From: Sphingomonas psychrolutea
Lineage (GTDB): Bacteria > Pseudomonadota > Alphaproteobacteria > Sphingomonadales > Sphingomonadaceae
DNA length: 64,000 nucleotides
Direction: 5' to 3'
Assembly (NCBI RefSeq): GCF_014636175.1
Contig: NZ_BMDW01000007.1
Coordinates: 1 to 64,000, forward strand
Shown here: positions 18,333 through 27,791 of the stretch, piece by piece
Layout: each line of letters begins with the position of its first letter
Position numbering within the stretch: position 1 is the stretch's first letter
Position numbers and translations under genes: made by a program
Notes under the pieces: generated by a model
Databases searched by the model: none
Seen by the model: the letters and a program-made list of their open reading frames with translations, nothing else
What the model was told of the DNA's origin: nothing

Positions 18333-19823
18333 ATGACCTTCAACCTGCCTCAGTACCGAAACGAATGGATCCCGATCGGCGGCACGGCGTCGCGCGAACT
18401 CCTTGCCGGTATCGTTGTTGCGCTCGCCTTGATTCCGGAAGCCATTGGTTTTTCGGTGATTGCGGGCGTCGATCCGCGCGTTGGGCTGTATGCGTCGGTT
18501 GCGATCGCCATGACCATCGCGTTGATCGGCGGTCGTCCCGGCATGATCTCTGCGGCAACTGCGGCGGTTGCCGTCGTCGTCATACCGCTAGTGCGCGATC
18601 ACGGCGTCGCGTATCTGCTTGCGGCAACGCTTTTGATGGGGCTGATTCAGATCGTTGCCGGGGTATTACGCCTCGACCTTTTGATGCAGTTCGTCTCGCG
18701 CTCTGTGATCACCGGCTTCGTCAACGCGCTGGCGATCCTGATCTTCATGGCGCAGGTGCCGCAACTGACCAACGTCGGCTGGCAGACCTACGCGTTGGTC
18801 GCGGGTGGCCTCGCGATCATTTATGGCTTCCCGCGGCTTAGCCGGGCGGTCCCCTCGCCGCTCGTCGCGATCGTCGTGCTCAGCATCGTCAGCATCGCGA
18901 TGGGCCTGCCGGTCAGCTCGGTCGCCGACATGGGCACGCTGCCCGAAGGGTTGCCAAGCTTCACCGTGCCAACAGTGCCCTTGTCGCTGGAAACACTGCA
19001 GATCATCCTGCCATATTCAGTGACGATGGCGGCGGTCGGTCTGCTGGAATCGCTGCTGACCGCACAGATCGTCGACGACATGACCGATACCGACAGCGAC
19101 AAGCACCGCGAGTGTGCCGGACAGGGTGGCGCGAATATCGTGGCGGCGCTGTTCGGCGGCATGGGCGGCTGCGCGATGATTGGGCAGTCGGTGATCAACG
19201 TCACCTCCGGTGGGCGTGGGCGACTCTCGACCTTCGTCGCAGGGGCGTTCCTGCTTTTCCTGCTGGCCGTGCTCGGCCCGTTCGTCGGTCGCATACCAAT
19301 GCCCGCCCTTGTCGCTGTGATGATCATGGTGTCGATCGGCACATTCAGCTGGAATTCGATCGCGAATCTGCGGCGCCACCCGCCGACCTCTTCGATCGTG
19401 ATGCTGGCAACGGTCGTCGTGGTCGTGGCGACGCGCGACCTGTCGCAGGGCGTGCTGGCCGGCGTGTTGCTCTCGGGTATTTTCTTTGCCGGGAAGGTGC
19501 GCCGGATGGTTGCGGTCGAGCATTCGGTCGAAGATGGCGTATCGATCTATCGCGTCACCGGCCAAGTGTTCTTTGCCTCGGTCGATCGATTCGCCGCGGC
19601 GTTGGGCAGCGCAGACGATCGGTCGTGCGTCACGATCGACGTTTCCGGCGCCCATTTCTGGGACATTTCGGCGGTCGCCGCGCTCGACAAGATCGTTGGA
19701 CGGATGCGGCGCGACGGTCGCCATGTCGACATCATCGGCTATAACCGCGCCAGCGCCGATTTGATCGATCGCTTTGCGCTACACGACAAGACCGGGGTCG
19801 AGATCGGACTGACGCCGCACTGA
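18333..19823 (+). CDS. SulP-family anion transporter with STAS domain
   Basis: A 496-residue inner-membrane protein of the SulP (SLC26-like) family, which transports sulfate, bicarbonate or other anions. The first 380 residues hold about ten or more hydrophobic segments, including the SulP signature [24 protein letters not shown]. The C-terminal hundred residues form a STAS domain ([13 protein letters not shown], then [21 protein letters not shown]). ATG 18333 starts just before the family-typical N-terminus. The frame is open to 18213 but the extra 40 residues look like shadow sequence. Substrate cannot be told from sequence alone. Confidence 0.9.
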   Translation: MTFNLPQYRNEWIPIGGTASRELLAGIVVALALIPEAIGFSVIAGVDPRVGLYASVAIAMTIALIGGRPGMISAATAAVAVVVIPLVRDHGVAYLLAATLLMGLIQIVAGVLRLDLLMQFVSRSVITGFVNALAILIFMAQVPQLTNVGWQTYALVAGGLAIIYGFPRLSRAVPSPLVAIVVLSIVSIAMGLPVSSVADMGTLPEGLPSFTVPTVPLSLETLQIILPYSVTMAAVGLLESLLTAQIVDDMTDTDSDKHRECAGQGGANIVAALFGGMGGCAMIGQSVINVTSGGRGRLSTFVAGAFLLFLLAVLGPFVGRIPMPALVAVMIMVSIGTFSWNSIANLRRHPPTSSIVMLATVVVVVATRDLSQGVLAGVLLSGIFFAGKVRRMVAVEHSVEDGVSIYRVTGQVFFASVDRFAAALGSADDRSCVTIDVSGAHFWDISAVAALDKIVGRMRRDGRHVDIIGYNRASADLIDRFALHDKTGVEIGLTPH

Positions 19824-20041
19824 AGGCCAGCATCAGCCTTCAGCAGGGGCGCCCGCCGCTGCTGCCACAAGGCAGACCAGCCCGATCGCGGCAAACCCGC
19901 TGCGCAACGCCCAGCCATCGAACCTGAGCGCGAACGTGCGGACTGGCTTTAGCGTTGGGAAGCGTCCAAGTGCAAACCGCTGTTTCGGCGAGGCCACATT
20001 CGCAGTGGTGCAGCGATGCGCCCGGACTAAGTGGAGATCCC

Positions 20042-21346
20042 ATGAAATTGCCCATAAACCGCCGGTGGAGGGTATTGCTCAGGCGCCACGGCCCCGCCTC
20101 CGTGATGTGGCGGCGCCGCGCTGCGATGGCATTGGGTGCGATCACGATCGGCCTTGCCGCCTTGCTCTTCGCCCGGCTCGCGGATTCCGCCAGCACCGTG
20201 TTCACCGCGACGGTTCACGCGATTTGGTGGCTGCCGCTGATCGCAACGCCGCTGGCCTTTGTCGCCATCGCGTGGATGACCCGCCGCTTCGCGCCCGAAG
20301 CCGCAGGCTCGGGCATTCCGCAAGTGATCGCGTCGGTGCACCAGCCCAAAGCGGCGTTGCGCAAGCTGATCTCGCCCAAAATTGCCGCGATCAAGGGCGC
20401 GTTTACGCTTCTTGCCTTGCTGTGCGGTGCGTCGGTCGGACGCGAGGGGCCGACGGTACAGATTTCAGCAGCGATTCTTGGCTGGTATACCCGGCTGTTC
20501 CGGGCGCCGATCCGCGCATCGATGATCATCGCCGGGGGTGCCGCGGGCGTTGCCGCTGCCTTCAATACCCCGCTTGCGGGGGTTACGTTTGCGATCGAGG
20601 AATTGGCCGATGCCTATGAACAGCGCGTCGCGTTGCTGGTGATGACGACAATCCTGCTTGCCGGCATCGTCAGCCTCGGGTTCGCCGGAGACTATGTGTA
20701 TTTTGGCGCCGTTGGCGAACATATGAGCGTGGGATCGGTCATCCGCGTCGCCCCCGTTGCAGGCGTTCTTGGCGGCCTGAGCGGGGGTCTCTTCGCCCGC
20801 GCCATGTTGAACATCGGGCCTGCGCGCGATCGGTGGGTGCCGTGGTTCAAGGGACGACCGATCGTCTGGGCGTTCCTGTGCGGGGTGGTTGTCGCCTTGC
20901 TCGGGGTCGTCACAGGATTGACGTGGGGAACGGGCTATTCGGCGGCGCACGCCATCATCGATGGGACGAACGCTCCCTATTGGTTCGGCCCGGCGAAGTT
21001 TACCGCAACACTCGCCACGGCATCGTCGGGCCTTCCGGGTGGCATCTTCGCGCCCTCGCTGGCGACCGGCGCGGGGTTGGGGGCCTTGCTACGGCCGCTT
21101 TTCCCGGACGATCCCGGTGGCGCGGTCGTGTTGCTCGGCATGGTCGCATATTTCACCGGGGTTGTTCGTGCCCCGCTGACCGCCGTCATCATCATCGTCG
21201 AGGCAACCGCCAGCCGCGGGCTGATCATGCCGTTGTTCCTGTCGGCATTGATCGCGCATTCGGTGTCGACGCTGGTCTGCAAGGAGCGGTTGTATCATGG
21301 TCTTGCAAAGCCGTGGCGCACGGCGCTGAGCGGACCGACCGCATGA
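20042..21346 (+). CDS. ClC-family chloride channel/transporter
   Basis: A 434-residue ClC membrane protein. Key selectivity segments are present: GSGIPQ, GREGPT with the gating glutamate, and GGIFAPSLA. The helix AAAFNTPLAGVTFAIEEL is also typical. ATG 20042 has GGAG with a five-base gap. The longer ATG at 19955 lacks one. There is no C-terminal CBS pair. ClC proteins of bacteria mostly exchange chloride for protons. The neighbouring genes give no further hint of its role. Confidence 0.92.
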   Translation: MKLPINRRWRVLLRRHGPASVMWRRRAAMALGAITIGLAALLFARLADSASTVFTATVHAIWWLPLIATPLAFVAIAWMTRRFAPEAAGSGIPQVIASVHQPKAALRKLISPKIAAIKGAFTLLALLCGASVGREGPTVQISAAILGWYTRLFRAPIRASMIIAGGAAGVAAAFNTPLAGVTFAIEELADAYEQRVALLVMTTILLAGIVSLGFAGDYVYFGAVGEHMSVGSVIRVAPVAGVLGGLSGGLFARAMLNIGPARDRWVPWFKGRPIVWAFLCGVVVALLGVVTGLTWGTGYSAAHAIIDGTNAPYWFGPAKFTATLATASSGLPGGIFAPSLATGAGLGALLRPLFPDDPGGAVVLLGMVAYFTGVVRAPLTAVIIIVEATASRGLIMPLFLSALIAHSVSTLVCKERLYHGLAKPWRTALSGPTA

Positions 21347-21452
21347 CGTAACCTCGCCGCCGGTCCTCGATCCGATCATCCCGGGCTGGTGCTCCACCGT
21401 TTAGGGGCCTTGCCGCACGCGCGACGATTGTGCGACGCAGAGGCAGGGTGTT

Positions 21453-22169
21453 TCATACCGCCGTTCCCACCAAAAGGCCGATCCCTGCCGTCAACGCCAT
21501 CGCCAGCGCGCCCCAGAAGGTGACGCGGATCGTCGCAACCCAGACCGGAGCGCCACCCGCCCGCGCGCCAACTGCACCCAGCAGCGCAAGAAATAGTAGC
21601 GATGCAATGGCCTCGATCACGACCAACCACGGGGCGGGCAACCAGGGTGCCGGGGCGAAAATCACGATCGCCAGCGGAAGCGCGGCACCGGCAGTGAAGG
21701 TCGCGGCCGAGGTGAGCGCGGCCTGGATCGGGCGCGCGGTCGTCATCTCCGATATGCCGAGTTCGTCATGGGCATGGGCCGCGAGCGCGTCCTTCGCCAT
21801 CAGCTGCCGCGCGACAGTGTCGGCAGTGGCCGAATCGACGCCGCGCTTCATATAGATCCCGGCGAGTTCGTGGATTTCCGCCGCGACGTCGCCCGCAATT
21901 TCTGCCTGCTCGCGCGCCAAATCGGCCCGCTCGGTGTCGGATTGCGAACTGGCCGAAACATATTCGCCGGCCGCCATCGACATGGCACCCGCAACCAATC
22001 CCGCGACACCGGCAATGAGGATATCGCCCGGTTTCGCGGCGGCTGCCGCCACGCCGATGATCAAGCTGGCGGTCGAGACGATGCCATCATTAGCCCCGAG
22101 GACGGCGGCGCGCAGCCAGCCGATCCGCGACACCAGATGGCGTTCGGGGTGAAGGTGGAGCCTAATCAT
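21453..22169 (-). CDS. VIT1/CCC1-family Fe2+/Mn2+ transporter
   Basis: A 238-residue protein with the VIT family N-terminal motif LRAAVLGANDGIVSTASLIIGV and GAMSMAAGEYVSASSQSD, both diagnostic of CCC1/VIT1 transporters that move iron or manganese out of the cytosol. A hydrophilic helical segment (about residues 65-135) with several Glu/His could bind metal, followed by three more membrane helices. Start ATG 22169 overlaps the stop of the cytochrome gene upstream by eight bases, so they are coupled. A longer frame from 22196 is unlikely. Confidence 0.9.
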   Translation of the reverse strand: MIRLHLHPERHLVSRIGWLRAAVLGANDGIVSTASLIIGVAAAAAKPGDILIAGVAGLVAGAMSMAAGEYVSASSQSDTERADLAREQAEIAGDVAAEIHELAGIYMKRGVDSATADTVARQLMAKDALAAHAHDELGISEMTTARPIQAALTSAATFTAGAALPLAIVIFAPAPWLPAPWLVVIEAIASLLFLALLGAVGARAGGAPVWVATIRVTFWGALAMALTAGIGLLVGTAV

Positions 22170-22899
22170 TGCCGTGTTCGCCTTGTTCCGGAGCACCGCC
22201 GTCCTCGCCAGAATCGGCGTGGGCGCCTGGGGTGAATGCCAGGGGGTCTATGGTCGTTGCCGCATATGCCGTTCCAGCGATGACGATCGCCGCGATCGGC
22301 AGCGCCAGCGGCGCGGGCGGACGCGCATCGTCGACACCGGGGTGCAGATCGGCGCGCTTGGTGCCGGTGATGAACGCCCTGATCAGATTATCTTTGGTCA
22401 GCAGCGACATCGCGATGACGGCGATGACGTGCAACGCGATCAGACCAAGCAGGACATTGGCCAAAGCCTCGTGCAAGCCGCCTTCGGCTTCGCTCCGCAT
22501 CGTGGCGCCGGTATAGATGATACCGCCGACCGTCCCGAGCAGCGCGAGGATCGCGATGCCGCCCAGTGCATTGTGACCGACCGATCGTTCTGGTTTGCCG
22601 GCGAGAAGACTGCCGATGTGATGCGCGATCTGGCTGGGCTTTAGAAAATCGGCGAAGCGTGCATGCTCGCCGCCGACAAAACCCCAGACAAGCCGGAATG
22701 CAATCAGGATCGCGGCGACCCACCCGGCCGGGACATGCCACGGCGCCAGCGCGCTATCTTCCTCCGACGACAGGAAGGTAATCAGGATTGCCGCGACCAG
22801 CAGCCAGTGGAACAGCCGCACGGGCAAATCCCAAACGCGAAGACGCGGCGGGGAGGGTGGGGTGGCGGTGGATCGAGGGGGCGTCGACAGGTTGGACAT
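22162..22899 (-). CDS. Cytochrome b/b6-domain membrane protein
   Basis: A 245-residue di-heme cytochrome b of the b561/hydrogenase-b type. It begins with the family pattern RVWDLPVRLFHWLLV, then further membrane helices, and has candidate heme His in RLFHW, QIAHH and LIALHVIAV. The C-terminus is a flexible Gly/Glu/His-rich tail (HADSGEDGG). ATG 22899 has GGAGG five bases upstream. The ATG overlap with the VIT gene suggests that electron transfer is linked to metal transport, for example by ferric reduction. That link is inferred. Confidence 0.85.
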   Translation of the reverse strand: MSNLSTPPRSTATPPSPPRLRVWDLPVRLFHWLLVAAILITFLSSEEDSALAPWHVPAGWVAAILIAFRLVWGFVGGEHARFADFLKPSQIAHHIGSLLAGKPERSVGHNALGGIAILALLGTVGGIIYTGATMRSEAEGGLHEALANVLLGLIALHVIAVIAMSLLTKDNLIRAFITGTKRADLHPGVDDARPPAPLALPIAAIVIAGTAYAATTIDPLAFTPGAHADSGEDGGAPEQGEHGND

Positions 22900-22983
22900 G
22901 GTCACCTCCGTGGAGGGGATGCCATCCGCTTACTTGCTGACCGAAACCTGACGCCGGGGCCAATTTCGTCAAGTCGCCGCCGA

Positions 22984-23559
22984 TCAGCGGTCTCGCGCTG
23001 CGGGTCTTTTGGCGGGGTTGCCACCGAGCCGCTTTCGCCAATCGACCCGCGCCAATGCAATCAGCGAGGCGATCATCAAAAGCTGGAGGGCAATGCTCGC
23101 TGGGCTGGTGACCATCTTGAGGAACTGATCCCCCATCGGCGTCTTCTGAAGGCCCTTGGCCGTCACCGCGTAGATCGAATAGGACACCAGTCGCCCGGCG
23201 AAAAAGGCGGCTGTAAAGCCGGTAAGACGGACGCGCGCGAGGCCCGCCGCTTCGAACAATTGCGCGGACGGTAACGGCGATAGCGCAAACAACCCCAGGG
23301 CCAGGAACCCGCCGCTTTTGTTCCGTTCGAGCGCGTCGCGTGCCGCCGCGAGATTACTGCGGATCCGTGCGGGGACGCGCCGGCCGAGCAGGCGGAAGGC
23401 GTGGGCGAGGGCAAAACGACCGGACGCGGCGGCAAGCGCGCCGGTCAGGATGATGGCAGCCGTGGGCATTTGCGTGCCAAGACCATAAAGAACGATGATC
23501 GACCACGTCGGCGGGCCGAATGCTGGCAGCAGGTTCACGCCCAATACGATCACGAACAA
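22984..23559 (-). CDS. Membrane protein of unknown function, VTT-like
   Basis: A 191-residue protein with about four or five hydrophobic segments and the stretch LGLFALSPLPSAQLFEAAGL, reminiscent of VTT/DedA-like or related small membrane proteins. The assignment is weak. The start is uncertain: TTG 23559 is used, while CTG slightly upstream with GAGGA before it is another choice. It follows the sensor kinase by 46 bases in the same direction and may be the last gene of that operon. No catalytic motif was recognised. Confidence 0.6.
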   Translation of the reverse strand: MFVIVLGVNLLPAFGPPTWSIIVLYGLGTQMPTAAIILTGALAAASGRFALAHAFRLLGRRVPARIRSNLAAARDALERNKSGGFLALGLFALSPLPSAQLFEAAGLARVRLTGFTAAFFAGRLVSYSIYAVTAKGLQKTPMGDQFLKMVTSPASIALQLLMIASLIALARVDWRKRLGGNPAKRPAARDR

Positions 23560-23605
23560 GAGCAGATAGCTGTTCAGTCAGTCCTCGGCTTTCGGCGGCT
23601 GCGCG

Positions 23606-24946
23606 TCACGCATGTTCGGGCGCGGCGAACGTAACGCGGAACAGCGCGCCGCCGCCAGTGGCGTTTTCGACCGTGATCGCGCCGCCATGTGCCTGCGCAA
23701 GCCGCTCGACAATGCCGAGGCCAAGGCCGGCCCCATCGCTTTTCCGTCGATCCTTGCGCCAGAAGCGCTCGAAGATGTGGGGCAGGTCTTCGTCCGAAAT
23801 ACCCGGGCCATGATCGCGCACGCTAATCTGTGGTCCAGGGCCAGCCGTTACCTCGATCGGTGTCTCGCCCGGTGCGTGCGCGAGCGCATTGTCGATCAGA
23901 TTGCGATAGATGCGATAGATCGCTTCGGCATGCCCGCGCGCGCTTGTATCCCCGATCGCTTCGAACCGCAGGTCGCGGTGCGCGTCGAATACCTTCGGGG
24001 CCAGTGTGGCGACGATTTCGCGGCCAATATCGGCCAGGTCGACGGTAGTGTCGGGTTCGACCGCCAGCGCATCGGCCTGTGCCAAGTCAAGCATCTGGCT
24101 GACCAGACGCGTCATATGCTGCGTGTCGGCTTGCAGCTCGTCACGCAGGGGGCTGGGGGGCAATTTGTCGAGCGAGAGCTGCAGGATCGACAGCGGCGTG
24201 CGCAGTTCGTGCGCCGCATTGGCGGTGAATCCGCGCAGGATCGCCATCGTTTCGTCGAGCCGGGTCAGCGCACGGTTGACGGCACGGACGAGCGTATTGA
24301 CTTCGCGCGGTTCGGGCACCTCCGACAGACGCAGCAAGACGTCGTACGGATCGAGCGCATCGACCTCGGCTTCGGCGCGCCGCAGCGGCTGAAGGACGCG
24401 GCGGACCGCGACGATATTGAACAGCAGCAAGAGCAGCGACAGCGGGATCAGTGGCAGGAGCACATGCTGCACGATCTCATTGACGATGACGGGCACGTAA
24501 GGGCGAACGCCGTCGCCTTCGAACTGCATGAACAGCCAGCGCTGCTGTCCATCCTGCACAACCGACCGGACCCCTGAGATCCGATAGCCCCCCGCGATAC
24601 GTTCACGGCGCGTCCAGTCCATCAAAAGGGCGCCCGGGGAATCGGTGCGGAACAGCGGAGCGATCGGGCTGTTCGCATCCGGCTCGACATAGCGCGCGGC
24701 CCAATGCTCGGCACCGGGTGGCCCGGCCAGCAGATCAGGCGCGAGCGCGGTCGACCCGGCCGCCTTGCTCGCTTCGAGGGTCAGCAGTTCCTGCGCGAGC
24801 GATTCAGGCTGGCGGTTGTAGGTGAAGATGACGATGCCGACGTCGAGTAATGCGAACAATAGGGTAAAGGCGGCCAGCCGCGTCGCAATTTGCCGGAACA
24901 GCGTCGGGCCGGCCAGTGCTTTCAAGCTGTTCTTCGCTCTATCCAT
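23606..24946 (-). CDS. Sensor histidine kinase
   Basis: A 446-residue inner-membrane kinase. Two transmembrane helices (about residues 22-42 and 170-190) flank a periplasmic sensor region. A HAMP-like segment follows, then the phospho-acceptor box AANAAHELRTPLSIL (His near 245), an N box (YRNLIDNALAHA) and G boxes (DHGPGIS, GAGLGLGIV). ATG 24946 overlaps the stop of the response-regulator gene by eight bases, marking it as the cognate partner. The signal is unknown. PepSY and cytochrome neighbours suggest an envelope redox or metal stimulus. Confidence 0.92.
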   Translation of the reverse strand: MDRAKNSLKALAGPTLFRQIATRLAAFTLLFALLDVGIVIFTYNRQPESLAQELLTLEASKAAGSTALAPDLLAGPPGAEHWAARYVEPDANSPIAPLFRTDSPGALLMDWTRRERIAGGYRISGVRSVVQDGQQRWLFMQFEGDGVRPYVPVIVNEIVQHVLLPLIPLSLLLLLFNIVAVRRVLQPLRRAEAEVDALDPYDVLLRLSEVPEPREVNTLVRAVNRALTRLDETMAILRGFTANAAHELRTPLSILQLSLDKLPPSPLRDELQADTQHMTRLVSQMLDLAQADALAVEPDTTVDLADIGREIVATLAPKVFDAHRDLRFEAIGDTSARGHAEAIYRIYRNLIDNALAHAPGETPIEVTAGPGPQISVRDHGPGISDEDLPHIFERFWRKDRRKSDGAGLGLGIVERLAQAHGGAITVENATGGGALFRVTFAAPEHA

Positions 24947-25625
24947 ATACGGAGACAGGCGCGAACAGCGCATAGCCGACGCCGTGGACGGTGCGGATCT
25001 GTACATCGGCCCCGGCGGTGCTCAGCCGCTTGCGCAGGCGTGACATGCACGCCTCCAGCGCATTCGGCGTTACTTCGGCATCCATCGAGTAAAGCGCGCC
25101 TTCGAGCGCGGGCTTGGCAACGACATGCCCGGCTCTGCGCAACAGGCATTCAAGCAGGTCGACCTCACGCGGCGTCGCCTCGACCGAACGACCGGCCACA
25201 GCAACGCTCCGTTCAGCCGAATGCAGGATGACGTTTCCGACCGTCAATTCGGTCCCCAGCGACGCCCCCGGTCGCCGCAACAGCGCGCGGCACCGTGCCG
25301 CCAGCTCCGGAATCTGGAACGGCTTGACCAGATAGTCGTCCGCGCCGGCATCAAGGCCCAGCACCCGATCATCGAGTCCGCCGCGCGCCGTCAGGATCAG
25401 GATCGGTATCGTATCCCGCCGCCGCCGTAGCGTGCGGACCAGATCGAGCCCCTCGCCGTCAGGCAGGCCGAGATCGAGCAGCATCAGGTCATAAGCGTTG
25501 ATCTTCAGCGCGTGTTCGGCGCCATCGACCGTTTCGCACCAATCGACGGCGAAGCCCTGACGATCAAGCCCCTCCCGGATCAGGCTTGCGAGCCGGGCAT
25601 TATCTTCAATCAGCAACAGGCGCAT
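24939..25625 (-). CDS. OmpR/PhoP-type response regulator
   Basis: A 228-residue regulator. The receiver domain has the acidic pair Glu7-Asp8, phospho-acceptor Asp51 (LMLLDLGLPDGEG), Thr in ILTARGG, and Lys in DDYLVKPF. The C-terminal winged helix ends in RTVHGVGYALF, the usual OmpR-family signature. It resembles the QseB/PmrA branch by layout. It overlaps the cytochrome gene upstream by 20 bases and the kinase downstream by eight, so the three are translated as a coupled set. Confidence 0.94.
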   Translation of the reverse strand: MRLLLIEDNARLASLIREGLDRQGFAVDWCETVDGAEHALKINAYDLMLLDLGLPDGEGLDLVRTLRRRRDTIPILILTARGGLDDRVLGLDAGADDYLVKPFQIPELAARCRALLRRPGASLGTELTVGNVILHSAERSVAVAGRSVEATPREVDLLECLLRRAGHVVAKPALEGALYSMDAEVTPNALEACMSRLRKRLSTAGADVQIRTVHGVGYALFAPVSVYG

Positions 25626-26211
25626 TGTCGATGTCCGTCCCTTCTGCGGCGCGCTTATAGCCGGTAATCATCGCGAGCGGCAGGTTCTCGTGGTGACGGA
25701 TGCTTTCGACGATCGCGCCAATGACGTGCAGCGCAACCGCACCGATCAAGAGGTTGGCCGTCACCTCATGCAAGGTTTCGACCCAGCCGACGCCCCAGAA
25801 CGCATCGAGGCCCATCATCCATCCAGTCGTGCCGACCATCGCCAGCAGCATCAGCAACAGCACGATCATCGCCGCGCCCGCCGGATTATGGCCGACATAA
25901 CGCAGCTCGCGCTTCCTCCGCATCGCGGCAAAATACCCGACCAGTCGATGCGGGCCGGGAACGAAGCTCGCGAAGCGGGCATGGCCCCGCGCGACGAAGC
26001 CCCAACCGAGCCGCACAAGAAGCGCCGCAATGACGGCATAGCCGACATAAATGTGCGGGCTTTCGGCATGCCTCAGAAGAGTAAGGTTGGCGACGACGCC
26101 GCCCACGACGGTCCAATGAAAGATCCGGACGATTGGGTCCCACACCCTGACCCGGCGGGGGACCGGGTCAGGGGTGGGCGTGGCGACGACAAAGGGGGCA
26201 GTCGCGGCCAC
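25606..26211 (-). CDS. Cytochrome b/b6-domain membrane protein (TCS-linked)
   Basis: A 201-residue b-type cytochrome with the start pattern RVWDPIVRIFHWTVV, further helices, and His candidates in IFHW, HNPAG, LHEV and ALHVIGAI. It belongs to the same family as the protein at 22162-22899, which is larger and sits with VIT. It lies two bases after the PepSY gene and overlaps the response regulator, so PepSY, cytochrome, regulator and kinase form one operon. The electron donor and acceptor are unknown. Confidence 0.85.
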   Translation of the reverse strand: MAATAPFVVATPTPDPVPRRVRVWDPIVRIFHWTVVGGVVANLTLLRHAESPHIYVGYAVIAALLVRLGWGFVARGHARFASFVPGPHRLVGYFAAMRRKRELRYVGHNPAGAAMIVLLLMLLAMVGTTGWMMGLDAFWGVGWVETLHEVTANLLIGAVALHVIGAIVESIRHHENLPLAMITGYKRAAEGTDIDNAPVAD

Positions 26212-26213
26212 GA

Positions 26214-26495
26214 TCAGTCGACGTTGTTCTGGATAACCGCGCCGGTCACCGGGTTGAAATAGACTTCGGCGCGCTTGCCATCCTTAGTGTGGGCATAGAT
26301 TTCGTAGCAGCTACCCGAGACCTGGAAGACCTTGATGTCGCGATAGCCCATCTTGGCAATTTTCGCCTTCATTTGCGCCTGGGACAGCCATTTGGCCGGA
26401 GGGAGCTTGGTGCAGACCGGGGCTGCGCTCGCCATGGCGGCGACGGACAGAGCGGAGGCGGCAACGGTTAGCTTGAACACGGTCGAGAGCTTCAT
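26214..26495 (-). CDS. PepSY-domain periplasmic protein
   Basis: A 93-residue protein with a Sec signal (MKLSTVFKLTVAASALSVAAM, cleavage near ASA) and a PepSY-type body: WLSQAQMKAKIAKMGYRDI and GKRAEVYFNPVTGAV. Two Cys (VCTKL and GSCYEI) could form a disulfide. Small PepSY proteins are often targets of, or accessories to, adjacent two-component systems. It is first in the leftward operon PepSY-cytochrome-regulator-kinase and is divergent from the rubrerythrin gene. Confidence 0.88.
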   Translation of the reverse strand: MKLSTVFKLTVAASALSVAAMASAAPVCTKLPPAKWLSQAQMKAKIAKMGYRDIKVFQVSGSCYEIYAHTKDGKRAEVYFNPVTGAVIQNNVD

Positions 26496-26692
26496 CGGGA
26501 CAATCCTTATTTGATCGGGGATGCGCCCCGGCCAGATCGAACTGCGCCTGCCGGCTGACGGAAAGCTGACGGTTAAAGATAAATCCGTTGTCGTGGGTTT
26601 TTCGCGGCATTTGGTCGCCGCGTCAGGAGTGCGTCAGCACATCGTTGCACAAGCCGGGCGTCGCCGCTGTCGGCGCACACCGGAGATTGACC
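26496..26692. other. Divergent intergenic region, PepSY operon / rubrerythrin
   Basis: These 197 bases separate two divergent transcription units and must hold both promoters. I found no convincing repeat that would mark the regulator binding site. Confidence 0.4.
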
Positions 26693-27169
26693 ATGAACCG
26701 TTCCCTGTTCGCAGCGGCTGCCAGCGTTGCCGCTTTCGTTTCAACCAGCGCGATCGCCGCTCCACCGGAGGGCAAACCGCTCTCGGCGCAGACTCGCGCC
26801 AATCTCGAAGCCGCGATGCACGGCGAAGCCTATGCCAACCTCAAATATCTCCGTTACGCCGATCAGGCGCAGGCTGCTGGAAAGCCGGCGCTTGCCACGC
26901 TGTTCCGCGCGTCGGCGAACATCGAGGCCAACGAACATTTCGACCGCGAGGCACAGGCGCTCCAGCTCGGCGGTGCGAGCAGTGCCAATCTCGAGGATGC
27001 GATGGCCGGCGAGCATTATGAGAACGTCACGATGTATGTGACCTTCGCCAAACAGGCCGAGGCCGATGGCGATGCAAAGGTCGCAGCGATGTTCCGTCAG
27101 ATCGCGGTCGACGAGGGGACGCATTACGACGCCTACAAGGCGGCGCTGGCAAAACTGCCCCGGCGCTAA
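26693..27169 (+). CDS. Secreted rubrerythrin-like ferritin-family protein
   Basis: A 158-residue protein with a Sec signal (MNRSLFAAAASVAAFVS, cleavage near AIA) and a four-helix ferritin-like domain. The paired motifs HGEAYANLKYLRYAD, ANIEANEHFDREA, AGEHYENVTMY and VDEGTHYDAYKAAL give the Glu and ExxH ligands of a rubrerythrin-type di-iron site. The C-terminal rubredoxin domain is absent. Export to the periplasm is unusual for rubrerythrins, which are mostly cytoplasmic peroxide-scavenging proteins. ATG 26693 has GGAG seven bases upstream. Confidence 0.85.
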   Translation: MNRSLFAAAASVAAFVSTSAIAAPPEGKPLSAQTRANLEAAMHGEAYANLKYLRYADQAQAAGKPALATLFRASANIEANEHFDREAQALQLGGASSANLEDAMAGEHYENVTMYVTFAKQAEADGDAKVAAMFRQIAVDEGTHYDAYKAALAKLPRR

Positions 27170-27421
27170 GCGCATCGTCGGTGTCGGCTAACATCGCGGT
27201 TAGGCGGCACCGACCGTGTTTGACTGAAATGAACGCGGCGCGATCACCGCGATTGCGCCGGTGGTCGCGGGCTTACCGCAACGGGTCGGTCAAAGGGGCT
27301 ACGCCGAGCGGAGGTTCCGGTTCGCCAGCATCGCCCGCTTGGCACCAAAACGGCCGCGATGGTGAAGTTCCGGGTTCTTTCAATCAGCCTGCCTCAGCAC
27401 CGATATCGCCGTCGCCTCTGC

Positions 27422-27706
27422 TCAGTCTTGCCGCATGCGCGGGAATACGCGCATCAATTCTTCGAGCTTGAGCGCCCGTATTTCGGCATCGCCAGTGGCG
27501 GCGGCTTCGTCGAGGCAATGGCTTACGTGACCCCGCACGAGTTCGGCTTCGACTTTAGACAAGGCGGCCCGTGCGGCCTGCACCTGGGTCACCACGTCGA
27601 TACAGTAACGGTCGTTGCCGATCATCGCGGCAATTCCCCTGATTTGCCCCTCGATCCGCGCCAGCCGCTTTCCCAAAGCATCCTTGTTACCGCTGTAGCC
27701 TCGCAT
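27422..27706 (-). CDS. csoR: CsoR-family copper-sensing repressor
   Basis: A 94-residue all-helical repressor of the CsoR/RcnR family. The Cu(I) ligand set Cys-His-Cys is visible as Cys35 (NDRYCIDVV), His60 and Cys64 ([10 protein letters not shown]). N-terminal [17 protein letters not shown] is the conserved DNA-binding helix. The gene is divergent from copA, and the short gap holds a CsoR-type operator. Start ATG 27706 is preferred. 27718 would add four residues. Confidence 0.88.
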   Translation of the reverse strand: MRGYSGNKDALGKRLARIEGQIRGIAAMIGNDRYCIDVVTQVQAARAALSKVEAELVRGHVSHCLDEAAATGDAEIRALKLEELMRVFPRMRQD

Positions 27707-27736
27707 GCGTCGCTCCAATCCAGGTTCGGGTTGCTT

Positions 27737-27753
27737 ATACCCCCAAGGGGTAT
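27737..27753. promoter_or_regulatory. CsoR-type operator palindrome
   Basis: ATACCCC-CAA-GGGGTAT is a perfect 7-bp dyad. GC-rich CCCC/GGGG cores with flanking TA are typical of CsoR operators. It lies 31 bases from the csoR start and 39 bases from the copA start, so one site could control both genes. Confidence 0.75.
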
Positions 27754-27791
27754 CATATAGGCGGTGGGGCGGCTGGGAAAAGGATTTGTTG

